Origin: Streptococcus azizii
GTDB taxonomy: Bacteria; Bacillota; Bacilli; Lactobacillales; Streptococcaceae
Direction of reading: 5' to 3'
Assembly (NCBI RefSeq): GCF_001984715.1
Contig: NZ_MSPR01000007.1
Location: 1-64,000 of the forward strand
Length of the DNA: 64,000 nt
Shown here: positions 28,481 to 38,558 of the stretch, one piece after another
Position numbering within the stretch: position 1 is the first letter of the stretch
How the letters are laid out: every line of letters begins with the position of its first letter
Program-made: the position numbers and the translations under genes
The notes under the pieces: generated by a model
What the model was told of the DNA's origin: nothing
The model's database searches: none
The model's input: the letters and a program-made list of their open reading frames with translations, nothing else

Positions 28481-28692
28481 TACTCTATCAAAATCAACAT
28501 CTTAATAGGCAAGGAAACCGAAGGGAATTGAAACACTTGAATACTGTCCCAAGTTGGACATCAGAAATTTTTCTCAATCCTCCCATCTTGTTTGAAAGAA
28601 ACGGGATGAAATGATTGAGAAAAGTTACGACTTTTCGTATTTCAACTACTTTCTTCCTCGTTTCCTAGTCTACTGTTGATTTTCATAGGAAG
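28481..28692. repeat. Degenerate RUP-like/composite repeat
   Basis: Starts with TACTCTATCAAAATCAACAT and ends with CTAGTCTACTGTTGATTTTC, resembling opposite RUP-like ends. Inside is a GATTGAGAAAAGT hairpin module also related to 13501-13536. No coding sequence is supported in 28467-28763. Confidence 0.55.
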
Positions 28693-28725
28693 TACCGTTT
28701 TTGATCCTAGCAACTACTGCATCAG

Positions 28726-28755
28726 AAAAGCCATCGTGGTTTCCACTAGGCTTTT
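28726..28755 (-). terminator. Terminator of pyk
   Basis: AAAAGCC..GTGG and CCAC..GGCTTTT arms 9 nt past the pyk stop, ending in a U run on the leftward transcript. Confidence 0.75.
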
Positions 28756-28763
28756 ACTAGGTT

Positions 28764-30269
28764 TTATTTTACAGTACGTACACGCATTGTATTTGTAGAA
28801 CCAGCGACACCAACTGGCACACCTGCTACGATAACGATGTTGTCACCAGATTGAACAAGACCTGCTTTGATTGCTTCGCGCTCTGCCAATTCAAACATGT
28901 CATCTGTAGAAGCTGGTTTATCCGTCACAACTGGGATAACCCCCCAGTTAATCATCAATGATTTTTGAACTTCTTCTGTAAAGGTTACAGCCAAGATGTC
29001 TGCATCTGGACGGTACTTAGAGATGGAGCGTGCTGAGAATCCAGTTTCCGTTACCGTTACCACTAATTTGATATTCATTGAATGACAAGCGTCACGAACA
29101 GCTGATGCGATAACTTCTGTCTTGCTTGTACGTTTAAAACTTTCTGCGTCTAAACGACCATATTCGTTTAAGAGAGTTTGCGCATTTTTGGCAATAGTCG
29201 CCATCGTACGAACGGATTCAACTGGGTATTTACCATTCGCTGATTCACCTGACAGCATGGTAGCATCTGTCCCATCAATAACAGCATTGAATACATCTGA
29301 TACCTCTGAGCGAGTCGCACGTGGTTTTTCAGTCATTGTTTCCAGCATGTTTGTTGCTGTAATGACTGCTTTACCTGCTGCATTTACCTTAGTGATAATC
29401 ATTTTTTGGTAAACTGGAACCATTTCAAATGGTACCTCAATCCCCATATCACCACGGGCAATCATGATACCATCTGCTGCATCGATGATTTCATCAATGT
29501 TATCAATACCTTGTTGGTTTTCGATTTTCGCAAACAATTTCACATGACCATTGCCAGTTTCTTCACAGATAGCACGTACTTCTTCTACGTCTTTTGCCGT
29601 ACGAACGAATGAAATCGCAATGAAGTTCAAGCCTTGCTCAAGACCAAAACGGATATCTGCATTGTCACGGTCAGCAAGTGCTGGGAAAGGAATTTTAGTG
29701 TACGGAATATTGACACCTTTTTGTTTCGCAATGACACCGTCATTTTCAACTGTTACCTCAAACTCACGTTTTTCATCGTCTTTGGCAAAGACACGAAGTC
29801 CCAGCTTTCCATCATCAACAAGGATTTGCTTGCCAACTTCAACATCATCATAGATGTCAAGAGCCCCTGCAACATTCAAGGCAATCACTTCACGAGTTGA
29901 CTTGATTCCTTGTTTTGTAGCAACACGAAGAGTTTCACCAGTTGTATACTCATATTCTTTTGCGTCATCTTCAAACAATTCTGTACGGATTTCAGGACCC
30001 TTGGTGTCAAGTAAGAAACCAACTTTTTGACCAGCGATTTCTTCTGCACGACGCACTGTTGCCATACGTTCTCCCTGCTCTTGGTGATCACCATGTGAGA
30101 AGTTAAAACGGAATACATTTGCCCCTTCTTTGATCAATTCAGCGATTTTCTGAGCAGATGCTTCAACATCTAGTTTTTCTCCCCAGTATCCATCTTCACC
30201 AAATTTTTTACCACCACGGATTTCAACCGCAGGACCCAATGTAGCAACAAGTTTTACGCGTTTATTCAT
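28764..30269 (-). CDS. pyk: Pyruvate kinase
   Basis: A 501-residue glycolytic enzyme converting phosphoenolpyruvate and ADP to pyruvate and ATP. Landmarks: N-terminal KLVATLGPA, FRFNFSHGDH, LLDTKGPEIRT, the K/Mg-site motif FAKIENQQGIDNIDEII, MIARGDMGIEVP, and TATNMLETM...PTRAE-type helix (KPRATRSEVSDVFNAV). The C-terminal allosteric domain is present. It follows pfkA by 53 nt in the same direction, the classical lactic-acid-bacterial glycolytic pair. Confidence 0.98.
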   Translation of the reverse strand: MNKRVKLVATLGPAVEIRGGKKFGEDGYWGEKLDVEASAQKIAELIKEGANVFRFNFSHGDHQEQGERMATVRRAEEIAGQKVGFLLDTKGPEIRTELFEDDAKEYEYTTGETLRVATKQGIKSTREVIALNVAGALDIYDDVEVGKQILVDDGKLGLRVFAKDDEKREFEVTVENDGVIAKQKGVNIPYTKIPFPALADRDNADIRFGLEQGLNFIAISFVRTAKDVEEVRAICEETGNGHVKLFAKIENQQGIDNIDEIIDAADGIMIARGDMGIEVPFEMVPVYQKMIITKVNAAGKAVITATNMLETMTEKPRATRSEVSDVFNAVIDGTDATMLSGESANGKYPVESVRTMATIAKNAQTLLNEYGRLDAESFKRTSKTEVIASAVRDACHSMNIKLVVTVTETGFSARSISKYRPDADILAVTFTEEVQKSLMINWGVIPVVTDKPASTDDMFELAEREAIKAGLVQSGDNIVIVAGVPVGVAGSTNTMRVRTVK

Positions 30270-30322
30270 GATTTGTTTTTTCTCCTTTTTTGCAACCAGT
30301 TTATACGAACCGTTATAGATAT

Positions 30323-31336
<1,014 letters not shown>

Positions 31337-31372
31337 TTAACTAATGCTCCTTTTTTCATTTTTAACTGTACC

Positions 31373-31380
31373 ATTATATC
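31373..31380 (-). promoter_or_regulatory. Extended -10 of pfkA-pyk
   Basis: On the leftward strand TGA-TATAAT (TATAAT at 31373-31378), 36 nt before the pfkA start; no convincing -35. Lies in the short gap after dnaE. Confidence 0.5.
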
Positions 31381-31417
31381 ACATTTAACCGCTTCATGCT
31401 TGACTTTTTGCTATTTT

Positions 31418-34400
31418 TTACCGAAAAACCGTTTTCATTGAAAATTTCTGTAAGCGAGTTTGCAAGTGGGGAGATTTTTCAACAAATATCCGTTCTAATT
31501 GCACCGTCTGGTTGCTATCTTGATAGTGTAATATGACCGGAATTGCCCCTGGATACTCACTCAAAATTCTAGCAACCTGCTGGTCATTCTCTCGGTTTTC
31601 CAGCAAGATCCAACATTTCTCCGTACTGGGTTGCTCTAGCCTATCCAACACCATCTGCAGCCGTCCCTCCCGTTCTTGCATCTTACCTGTCAGATAAAAA
31701 ATCTCTCCTTCTGCCAAGAGGGGCTGGTAGCGCTGGTAGATTTCTGGAAACAGGGTCACATCAAGTTTTTTCTTGGTATCGCTCACTTGGACAAAAGCCA
31801 TCTGCTGTCCTGTTTTCTTGGTTCTAATCACACGAATCGTCTGAATCTGCCCTAAAATAGTCGCAACACTCCCAGCTACCAATTCAGAAAATGCAGTGTG
31901 GGGCTTACTCGTGGACTGGGCTAAGGAGACCAAGGGATGGGGACTGATGCCGACCCCGATGATGGCTTGCTCTAGCCTAAATTTTTCACTATCGCTATAG
32001 TCTTCTACTTCAATCCAACTATAGGTTTCTTCTGAAAAAAGGTTTCCAAAGGTATCAGCAAAGACAAAGAGATGATCTAGATTTTGTAAAACTTTCTTTC
32101 GATTGGGTTCAAAAATATCAAACAAACCGAGTTCAATCAAGGGTTTCAAAGTCTCTTGCTTTTTAAATTGAGAAGGCAAGCGCAGGATGAAATCCTCCAC
32201 ACTCTTAAAGGGTCGCTCTTCAATCATCCAAAAGGCCAAGTCCTTGGGGAGGCCCTTGATATTTTTTAAGCCCATAAAAATCTTCTTCTCGTCAAACTTA
32301 TCATGGTAAGGAACGTTATTGACGGTTAGCGGTGCCACCTGAAAATCGAATTGTAGGGCATCGGATATATAATCACTGCTTGAATAATTCAGCATAATGT
32401 CAAAAAAGACATCCGGATAATGGGCCTTAAAATAGGCGAGTTGAAAGGCGAGAGCCGAATAAGCATAGGCATGACTGCGATTGAAACCATAACCGGCAAA
32501 TTTTGCCATCATACCAAAGATGGCTTTTGCCTTATCTTCATCATGCCCATTTTGAAGAGCTCCTGCCAGAAAATCGGCTTCCATCCCCTGCATCTCCGCC
32601 TTATTTTTTTTGGACATAGCACGGCGCAAGAGGTCGGCTTTCCCCAGTGTAAATCCTGCGAAGCGCTGCGCAATTTGCATGACCTGCTCCTGATAGAGCA
32701 TAATGCCATAAGTCGGTTGTAAAATCGCTGCAATCGAATCGTCTAGTAAATCAACCGCTTCTTGACCGTGCTTGCGTTTGACAAAATTATCGGAATAATC
32801 ACTCGCTCCAGGACGGTTCAGACTGGTGGTCGCCACAATTTCTTCAAAACGACTAGGTTGAACGCGCTTCAGTAAGTGAATCGCCCCTGGTTGCTCAAAT
32901 TGGAAAATCCCCTTGGTTTGTCCCTTGGCAAAAAGAGCCAAGGTCTTTTTATCTTCCAAATCAATCGCTGCAATCACAATTTTTTGACGATATTTTTCCT
33001 CAACAGCTGCCGCCATTTTCTGTACGAAGGTCAGATTACGTAGTCCGAGAAAGTCCATTTTTAAAAGACCGTTAGCTTCAACTGCATGAGCATCATACTG
33101 GGTAATCAGCATATCTTCCCCTGCCTTTAAGGGGATGGTATCTGTCAGTTCCTGATCGCTCATGACAACTCCTGCTGCATGGATAGAGGTCTGTCGTGGC
33201 TGTCCCTCAATCTGACAGGAAATGGCATAGGCTTTTTGATATTCAATTTTACTATTGATGATCTGACGAAAAGAAGCATTTCGCTCATAGGCTGTTCCCA
33301 ACGTATCGCGAAAAGAAATCTTCTTCGTGATGGCACTAACTTCGTACTCTGGTGTTCCATAGCGCTTCAAGACATCTCGCAAGGCCTGCTTGGCTCCAAA
33401 GGTCGAATAGGTCACAATCTGTGCTGCGTGAAACGTCCCATAGCGCTCTCGTACATAGCGGATAAAATCCCCACGGTGAATGTCTGGAATATCAATATCA
33501 ATATCAGGCATGCTATAGCGCTCAACATTTAAAAAACGCTCAAAGAGTAAGTCATGCTTGACTGGATCGATTCCTGTAATGTAAAGGGCATAGGCAACGA
33601 GACTTCCCACTGCAGAACCACGCCCCATACCCATATAGTAGCCCTGGCTACGACCGAAGCGCAACAAGTCCCAAACGATTAAAAAATAGTCATCAAAGCC
33701 CATTTGATGAATGACCGCTAATTCCCGCTCCAAACGTTCCTGATAAGCTGGGTCCGTCAATTTCCTACTCCGAAGCCCCTCTTCTGCCTTTTCACGTAAT
33801 TCTTCCACCGCCAAGCGTTTGCGATTAAAGCGAGGTAATTTCAACTCTTTATCTAGTTCGTAGGAAATGCCAGAGACCAAGTGCTCCAACTCCTGAAGAG
33901 CTTCTGGAAAACGCTGCTTAAAAATGCCCATCAGACTTTCTGGACTTAGCAGGGCCTGGTTATGGATAATGTGTGACACTTGGTTGAGGGGGACGTTTTC
34001 TTGAATCGCATGGAGAACCTGCAAAACTTCGACTTGACCTTCTTCAAAGTACCTGACTGTATGTAAGGGAATCAGGGGACGACTGGTCTTCAATGCTGGC
34101 GTTGTCGCGCATACTCCGATGTAAAAATCAATCCCTACATCACAGTCCTCAATCCCATCAAAATAGGGAATAATGACTGCAATACCTGCTAGATATGGGC
34201 GGATACTCTCAAATTCTCTTTGCCCCATCATCCTTGCCGTTGAGATTTTTAGGAGATTTTGATACCCTTCTGTATCTCTTGCAACGAACTGAAATAGTAA
34301 GGTTTCATCCGGTGAAATAGATAACTCCATCTCACAGCCAATAATCGGCTGAATACCTGCTTTCTCACAAGCCTCCATAAAAGAATAGGCTGCATAGAGA

Positions 34401-34525
34401 TTATCGCGATCCATGATGCCTAGATGTGTATAGCCCATGTCCTTAGCACGCGCGACATAGCGCTCGATGGTCATCATACTATCCATGAAACTATAGACGG
34501 TTTTAGTATCTAATTGTGCTAGCAT
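31418..34525 (-). CDS. dnaE: DNA polymerase III alpha subunit (DnaE type)
   Basis: A 1035-residue replicative polymerase subunit. It has an N-terminal PHP domain (GIMDRDNLYAAYSF), the C-family polymerase core with GMGRGSAVGSLVAYAL and the catalytic acidic motif MPDIDIDIPD, then helix-hairpin-helix and OB-fold (VATILGQIQTIRVIRTKKTGQQMAFV) domains. Length and order match the shorter DnaE of Firmicutes, which works beside PolC to extend primers on the lagging strand. GAGGTGAT precedes the start. Upstream of pfkA-pyk, as in other streptococci. Confidence 0.97.
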   Translation of the reverse strand: MLAQLDTKTVYSFMDSMMTIERYVARAKDMGYTHLGIMDRDNLYAAYSFMEACEKAGIQPIIGCEMELSISPDETLLFQFVARDTEGYQNLLKISTARMMGQREFESIRPYLAGIAVIIPYFDGIEDCDVGIDFYIGVCATTPALKTSRPLIPLHTVRYFEEGQVEVLQVLHAIQENVPLNQVSHIIHNQALLSPESLMGIFKQRFPEALQELEHLVSGISYELDKELKLPRFNRKRLAVEELREKAEEGLRSRKLTDPAYQERLERELAVIHQMGFDDYFLIVWDLLRFGRSQGYYMGMGRGSAVGSLVAYALYITGIDPVKHDLLFERFLNVERYSMPDIDIDIPDIHRGDFIRYVRERYGTFHAAQIVTYSTFGAKQALRDVLKRYGTPEYEVSAITKKISFRDTLGTAYERNASFRQIINSKIEYQKAYAISCQIEGQPRQTSIHAAGVVMSDQELTDTIPLKAGEDMLITQYDAHAVEANGLLKMDFLGLRNLTFVQKMAAAVEEKYRQKIVIAAIDLEDKKTLALFAKGQTKGIFQFEQPGAIHLLKRVQPSRFEEIVATTSLNRPGASDYSDNFVKRKHGQEAVDLLDDSIAAILQPTYGIMLYQEQVMQIAQRFAGFTLGKADLLRRAMSKKNKAEMQGMEADFLAGALQNGHDEDKAKAIFGMMAKFAGYGFNRSHAYAYSALAFQLAYFKAHYPDVFFDIMLNYSSSDYISDALQFDFQVAPLTVNNVPYHDKFDEKKIFMGLKNIKGLPKDLAFWMIEERPFKSVEDFILRLPSQFKKQETLKPLIELGLFDIFEPNRKKVLQNLDHLFVFADTFGNLFSEETYSWIEVEDYSDSEKFRLEQAIIGVGISPHPLVSLAQSTSKPHTAFSELVAGSVATILGQIQTIRVIRTKKTGQQMAFVQVSDTKKKLDVTLFPEIYQRYQPLLAEGEIFYLTGKMQEREGRLQMVLDRLEQPSTEKCWILLENRENDQQVARILSEYPGAIPVILHYQDSNQTVQLERIFVEKSPHLQTRLQKFSMKTVFR

Positions 34526-34978
34526 ATATCACCTCATTTTCCTTCTATCATTCCCTGTTGTTATCATCTTTTATCCTACATTTCATACCTTCTGTCATTC
34601 CTCTCAGGCAGCGGGGACGCAAGCACTCCTTTGGAGTGCTTAGACTGAAGAAAAAGTTTATTTTCTTCAAAACGATTATTTTATTATGATACTTTACTTA
34701 GGTAGCACGGACGGCAGCAACTCCCTACGGGATTTCATGCCTAGATTTTGAGCCTAAGTCTCAAAATCTCCGAACACCAGAAACATAACGTTTCTGGTGT
34801 TTTTTGCTACGGCGTAAAGTAGCGGTTATGAGCTCGCTTCGCTCGCCTTTTCACGAAGAGATAAGAGCACTGATACTATCCTTCGATATTGACATTGACA
34901 AATTTTCTCAGAGATACTTTGTCTACAACCTGAGCACTCCTTTGGAGTTTTATCCCTCACTTGTGAGTCTCTGCCTTA
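34526..34978. other. Hairpin-rich noncoding region upstream of dnaE
   Basis: No gene is supported. Dense hairpins are visible: AGCACTCC-TTT-GGAGTGCT (34622-34640), GAAGAAAA...TTTTCTTC, AGATTTTGAG...CTCAAAATCT (34743-34769), the terminator at 34773-34806 and CTCAC-TT-GTGAG near 34956. A rightward small RNA ending at 34806 is possible, but no convincing promoter was found. Confidence 0.45.
34773..34806 (+). terminator. Orphan rightward terminator
   Basis: AACACCAGAAAC, loop ATAAC, GTTTCTGGTGTT then TTTTT on the rightward strand. No rightward gene lies upstream of it; the adjacent gene dnaE runs the other way. Confidence 0.7.
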
Positions 34979-35093
34979 TACTCAATAAAAATCAAAATTA
35001 GTAAGATACAAAGCCCGTAAAAAACTCAAAGTGAAAATAGGAAATCCGACGAGTGAAAAGTTGAGGAAGTATCCTGTTGATTTTTAAAGAGTA
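34979..35093. repeat. RUP-like element, 115 bp
   Basis: Same TACTCAATAAAAATCAAA left end and GTTGATTTTTAAAGAGTA right end. The interior has the AAGATACAAAGCCCGT / GAAAATAGGAAAT modules also seen at 38337, 45959 and 46326. Confidence 0.85.
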
Positions 35094-35327
35094 TGAAAAC
35101 TAAAGTACTATATCATCTACTATTATACACCAAAAATACTGGCCTTGCTACTGCTGACTTTTAAGAACTTACAGACGGTATGGAGCAGGGCAGAATCAGA
35201 CTGCTGAAACAACCTAGTTTCTGCAAATTCCTTATGTTATAATCATACTTTCCTTGAATCGACCCAATATCCTTTGCTTTGCAAAGAGTCTGAATAGATT
35301 TTTTATCCTGCAATACGAAAATAATAC

Positions 35328-35356
35328 TTGCAATCTTCAAATAAAAGTTGTATTAT
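35328..35356 (+). promoter_or_regulatory. Promoter of the GntR-ABC operon
   Basis: TTGCAA (35328-35333), 17-bp spacer, TATTAT (35351-35356). The TATATATATA stretch just after it could be part of an operator for the YtrA-type repressor. Confidence 0.65.
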
Positions 35357-35427
35357 ATATATAAGACAAAGATACAGGATGGAGGCTAAGATTTGCCATC
35401 TCACACCATCTATTGAAAGGAGCTATC

Positions 35428-35793
35428 ATGGCTTGGAAATTCGATAATAACTTCCCCATCTATATTCAGATTGCCAATACCATTAAGCTGAAAATTGTGA
35501 CGCATCAGCTCAATTCTGGAGACAAACTGCCGACTGTGCGTGAGTTAGCAGAAATCGCTGGTGTCAATCCCAATACTGTCCAGCGCGCCCTGTCCGATCT
35601 TGAAAGTGAAGGCTTTGTTTACTCGGTCCGCACGACAGGACGTTTCGTAACAGACGATCTTGAACTCATTCAACAGACCCGTATCAGTCTAGCTAAAGAT
35701 AAGTTGGAGAACTTTGTGACCAGTATGTTAAATCTGGGATTTGAGCAAGAGGAACTCATTCAGCAATTAGAACACTATCTAAAAGGAGAATAA
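35428..35793 (+). CDS. GntR-family regulator, YtrA subfamily
   Basis: A 121-residue protein; the start MAWKFDNNFPIYIQIANTIK follows AAAGGAG. The N-terminal winged helix-turn-helix (GDKLPTVRELAEIAGVNPNTVQRALSDLE) is followed by only about 45 helical residues, the short effector tail of YtrA-type repressors. These usually repress their own operon with an ABC exporter, as found next door (4-nt gap). The inducing signal is often a cell-wall antibiotic; that is family knowledge, not shown here. Confidence 0.9.
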   Translation: MAWKFDNNFPIYIQIANTIKLKIVTHQLNSGDKLPTVRELAEIAGVNPNTVQRALSDLESEGFVYSVRTTGRFVTDDLELIQQTRISLAKDKLENFVTSMLNLGFEQEELIQQLEHYLKGE

Positions 35794-35797
35794 GGAT

Positions 35798-36505
35798 ATG
35801 GAAAAGAATGTTACACTCGTTGACATCCAGCAAGTATCAAAATCATACGGTGGATTGATCGCCTTAAACAATATCAACCTCAAACTATCTGCTGGAAAAA
35901 TCATTGGCCTACTAGGACCAAATGGTTCTGGTAAGACTACCTTGATTAAATTGCTCAATGGTCTGCTCCAGCCGGAATACGGTCAGATTTTAATCAATGG
36001 TCATCGGCCATCTTTAGAAACGAAACAAATCGTGTCCTATTTACCAGATACGACTTATCTAGATGAACACATACGAATCATTGAAGCTATTGAATTATTC
36101 AAAGACTTTTACGCTGATTTTGACGAGGCGCGTGCTCTCCACCTCCTCCAAGATCTCAACATCGATCTCAATAGCCGTATCAAACATCTATCAAAAGGAA
36201 ATAAAGAAAAGATACAGTTGATTTTGGTCATGAGTCGACAGGCCCTCCTCTATGTCCTTGACGAACCGATCGGCGGAGTGGACCCTGCCGCCCGAGACTA
36301 TATCTTGCAGACAATTATCAACAACTATTCCCCTACCTCTTCTGTACTGATTTCGACCCACTTGATTTCAGATGTCGAACAGATTCTTGATGAAGTCATC
36401 TTCCTCCAATATGGTAGTGTTGTGCGCCACAGTGATGTCGATGATTTGCGGATTGAAAGCGGAGAATCCATTGACGAACTTTTCCGCCGTGAGTTTAAGG
36501 CTTAA
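35798..36505 (+). CDS. ABC exporter ATP-binding protein
   Basis: A 235-residue ATPase. Walker A GPNGSGKTT, an atypical signature LSKGNKEKIQLIL, Walker B LLYVLDEPIGGVDP and STHL switch are visible. The LSKGNKEK signature is typical of YtrB/BcrA-like exporters. With the permease at 36520 it should form a multi-subunit exporter or sensor controlled by the upstream GntR repressor. Confidence 0.92.
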   Translation: MEKNVTLVDIQQVSKSYGGLIALNNINLKLSAGKIIGLLGPNGSGKTTLIKLLNGLLQPEYGQILINGHRPSLETKQIVSYLPDTTYLDEHIRIIEAIELFKDFYADFDEARALHLLQDLNIDLNSRIKHLSKGNKEKIQLILVMSRQALLYVLDEPIGGVDPAARDYILQTIINNYSPTSSVLISTHLISDVEQILDEVIFLQYGSVVRHSDVDDLRIESGESIDELFRREFKA

Positions 36506-36519
36506 TAAAGGAGATGTTT

Positions 36520-37320
36520 ATGTTTGGAAAATTATTAAAATATGAATTTAAAGCTGTCGGAAAATGGTATTTGGGACTCTATGCCGCAGCTATCTCACTC
36601 TCTGTCATCATTGGGTTCTGGCTACAAGACTTCACTACACGTCCAGCTTCTTCACTAACTGGAGTAACTTCAGCCAGCACTGTTGAAGGTGTCCTATTGA
36701 TTGCAATCCTTAGTAGCTTTGCAATCATTCTTGTAGGTCTCCTCCTCTCCACCCTCTTTCTCATTGTCAACCGTTTCAGAAAGAATGTCTACGGTCGTCA
36801 GGGCTACTTGACAATGACTCTTCCAGTTACCAACCACCAGATTATTCTCAGTAAATTAACGGCTGGCTTTATCTGGAGTCTCTTATCTAGTATTGCTACG
36901 ATCATCTGTCTCCTTATCATCTTCTCCATCACCATCGCTCCAGTCATGAATGAAGTAACAGGAGAGATGCTACAAGAAATGAGTAAGGCTTTCCAACAGC
37001 TAGCAGAAACAAACCTTATTTTTTACTATGCAGTAGGACTCATCGCAGACACTGTAAATTCTATTCTCTTAATTTACTTTGCTATTTCACTCGGTCAGCT
37101 ATTCAAAGACCACCGTACCTTACTCGCTATTGTATTCTATTTTGCCATCAATTTTGCACAAGGTATCTTCAGCTTCATAATCCTCTTATCTATGGGAGGG
37201 GATGCTTACACACCTTTAAATACATATAGTCTCTTTACTATCAGCCTATCCATCCTCCTCTCCATCGGCTACTACTTCGGTACCTACTACATCATGAGCA
37301 ATAGATTGAATCTTCAATAG
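36520..37320 (+). CDS. ABC exporter permease
   Basis: A 266-residue membrane protein with about six hydrophobic helices. The ATG at 36514 is directly fused to AAAGGAG, so the second ATG (36520, MFGKLLKYEFK) is the likelier start with 6-nt spacing. The N-terminal KLLKYEFKAVGKWYLGLY is typical of ABC-2 permeases. Third gene of the operon; a strong terminator follows. Confidence 0.88.
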   Translation: MFGKLLKYEFKAVGKWYLGLYAAAISLSVIIGFWLQDFTTRPASSLTGVTSASTVEGVLLIAILSSFAIILVGLLLSTLFLIVNRFRKNVYGRQGYLTMTLPVTNHQIILSKLTAGFIWSLLSSIATIICLLIIFSITIAPVMNEVTGEMLQEMSKAFQQLAETNLIFYYAVGLIADTVNSILLIYFAISLGQLFKDHRTLLAIVFYFAINFAQGIFSFIILLSMGGDAYTPLNTYSLFTISLSILLSIGYYFGTYYIMSNRLNLQ

Positions 37321-37324
37321 TAAC

Positions 37325-37362
37325 AAAACATCTCTGAAACAATTAGGTTTCAGAGATGTTTT
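37325..37362 (+). terminator. Terminator of the GntR-ABC operon
   Basis: AAAACATCTCTGAAAC, 6-nt loop, GTTTCAGAGATGTTTT; 16-bp stem, 4 nt past the stop. Confidence 0.9.
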
Positions 37363-37503
37363 CGTCATAAATCCCGTTCTAGACAATCACATAATGATTG
37401 TCTGGAGTACCACTAGGGAGAGAAATAGCGTTACTACACAATAAAAGTTCCCTTCGTTCGCTACCTATTTTGTCGGTATCGACTGATTCGTACATCCACT
37501 TTA

Positions 37504-38458
37504 TACTCAATAAAAATCAAAAGTAAACTAAGATACAAAGGGCGTTAAGCGAGCTAAGCAAAAATAGGAGTTTTGACGCAGAACTTCAAGTTCTAGGAAA
37601 AACTATCCCAAAGGGATTCTCAGCTGTAATCAGCTAAAGCCGAAACAGCTGCCTATCTTTTTTGCACAGCTCGTAGCCCGTGTTCAGTTACACAAGATAC
37701 AAAGTGCGTTTGACACGAGTTGCACTCGTTCTATTTCCAACCTTCAACAGTCTATCCCTAGACTGGTTGACACGAGTTGCACTCGTTTTATTTCCAACCT
37801 TCAACAGTCTATCCCTAGACTGCTTGACACGAGTTCCACTCGTTTTATTTCCAACCTTCAACAGTCTATCCCTAGACTGTTGAAGCGAGCAAAGCGAAAA
37901 TAGGATTGAAACAGTTCGGGGAACTGTTTCAACGGTCACCTAAAAACAAGAAAGTGACCACAGAAGCCTGAGCTAGGAAATAGAAAATTTGACGAAGAAA
38001 CGTTTGAACACCTAATTAACCTCGCTCTTTCGTTTTTAGGCTCAGTAACAAATTCCCTCACTTTTTAATTTCTAGGTTCGGGCTAAAATAATCCACTGGA
38101 TTATTTTACTCCCCTGACTATTTCTATCTTTTTTCTCACATTTTTAGTCCGAACTCAATTCCATAAGATGTGAGGACATTAGAAGGTCTAAGTGAAAATA
38201 GGAATTCTGACGCAGAGGGTTGCTGAGAGTTTGCTAAGGCAAACTTCTATTTCCCGCCTTCAAAGGTATACCATACCTTTGAAGCTAGGAAGAACTATCT
38301 TTTTCACACAGACCTTAGTCCGAACTCAATTCCATAAGATACAAAGCCCGTTAAGAACTCAAAGCGAAAATAGGAAATCTGACGAGTGAAAACCTCCACT
38401 GGAGCTTTTCACTCACCGAGGTGAGTTGACGAAGTATCCTTTTGATTTTTAAAGAGTA
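37504..38458. repeat. Composite RUP-like repeat block (955 bp)
   Basis: Begins TACTCAATAAAAATCAAAAG (37504) and ends CTTTTGATTTTTAAAGAGTA (38458), like one RUP-like element enlarged ninefold. Inside are a 57-bp tandem array, a reversed family-A unit (about 37915-37972), a TTCAAAGGTAT-ACC-ATACCTTTGAA hairpin (about 38260-38284), repeated AAGATACAAAGCCCG modules and an AGTGAAAA...TTTTCACT hairpin near 38387-38414. No gene is supported in 37363-38558. Confidence 0.75.
37708..37880. repeat. Tandem array, 57-bp units (family D)
   Basis: TTGACACGAG recurs every 57 bp (37710, 37767, 37824). Each unit carries two hairpins: ACGAGT-tgc-ACTCGT and CAGTCTA-tccc-TAGACTG, joined by TTTATTTCCAACCTTCAA. Degenerate single copies occur near 42855-42917 and 44600-44650. 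Confidence 0.85.
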
Positions 38459-38558
38459 TTAAAAACCAAAGACTGGATTAGCTTCATCTCTCGTCTTGCA
38501 CAATTCTCAGTAGTGAAAGCTCATCTAGCCTTACTTTTTCTGTGAGTAGCAGAAGGGA

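Noticed and set aside
34804..35001. Small rightward open frame after the orphan terminator
   Set aside because: No ribosome binding site, runs into a RUP-like end, and resembles no protein.
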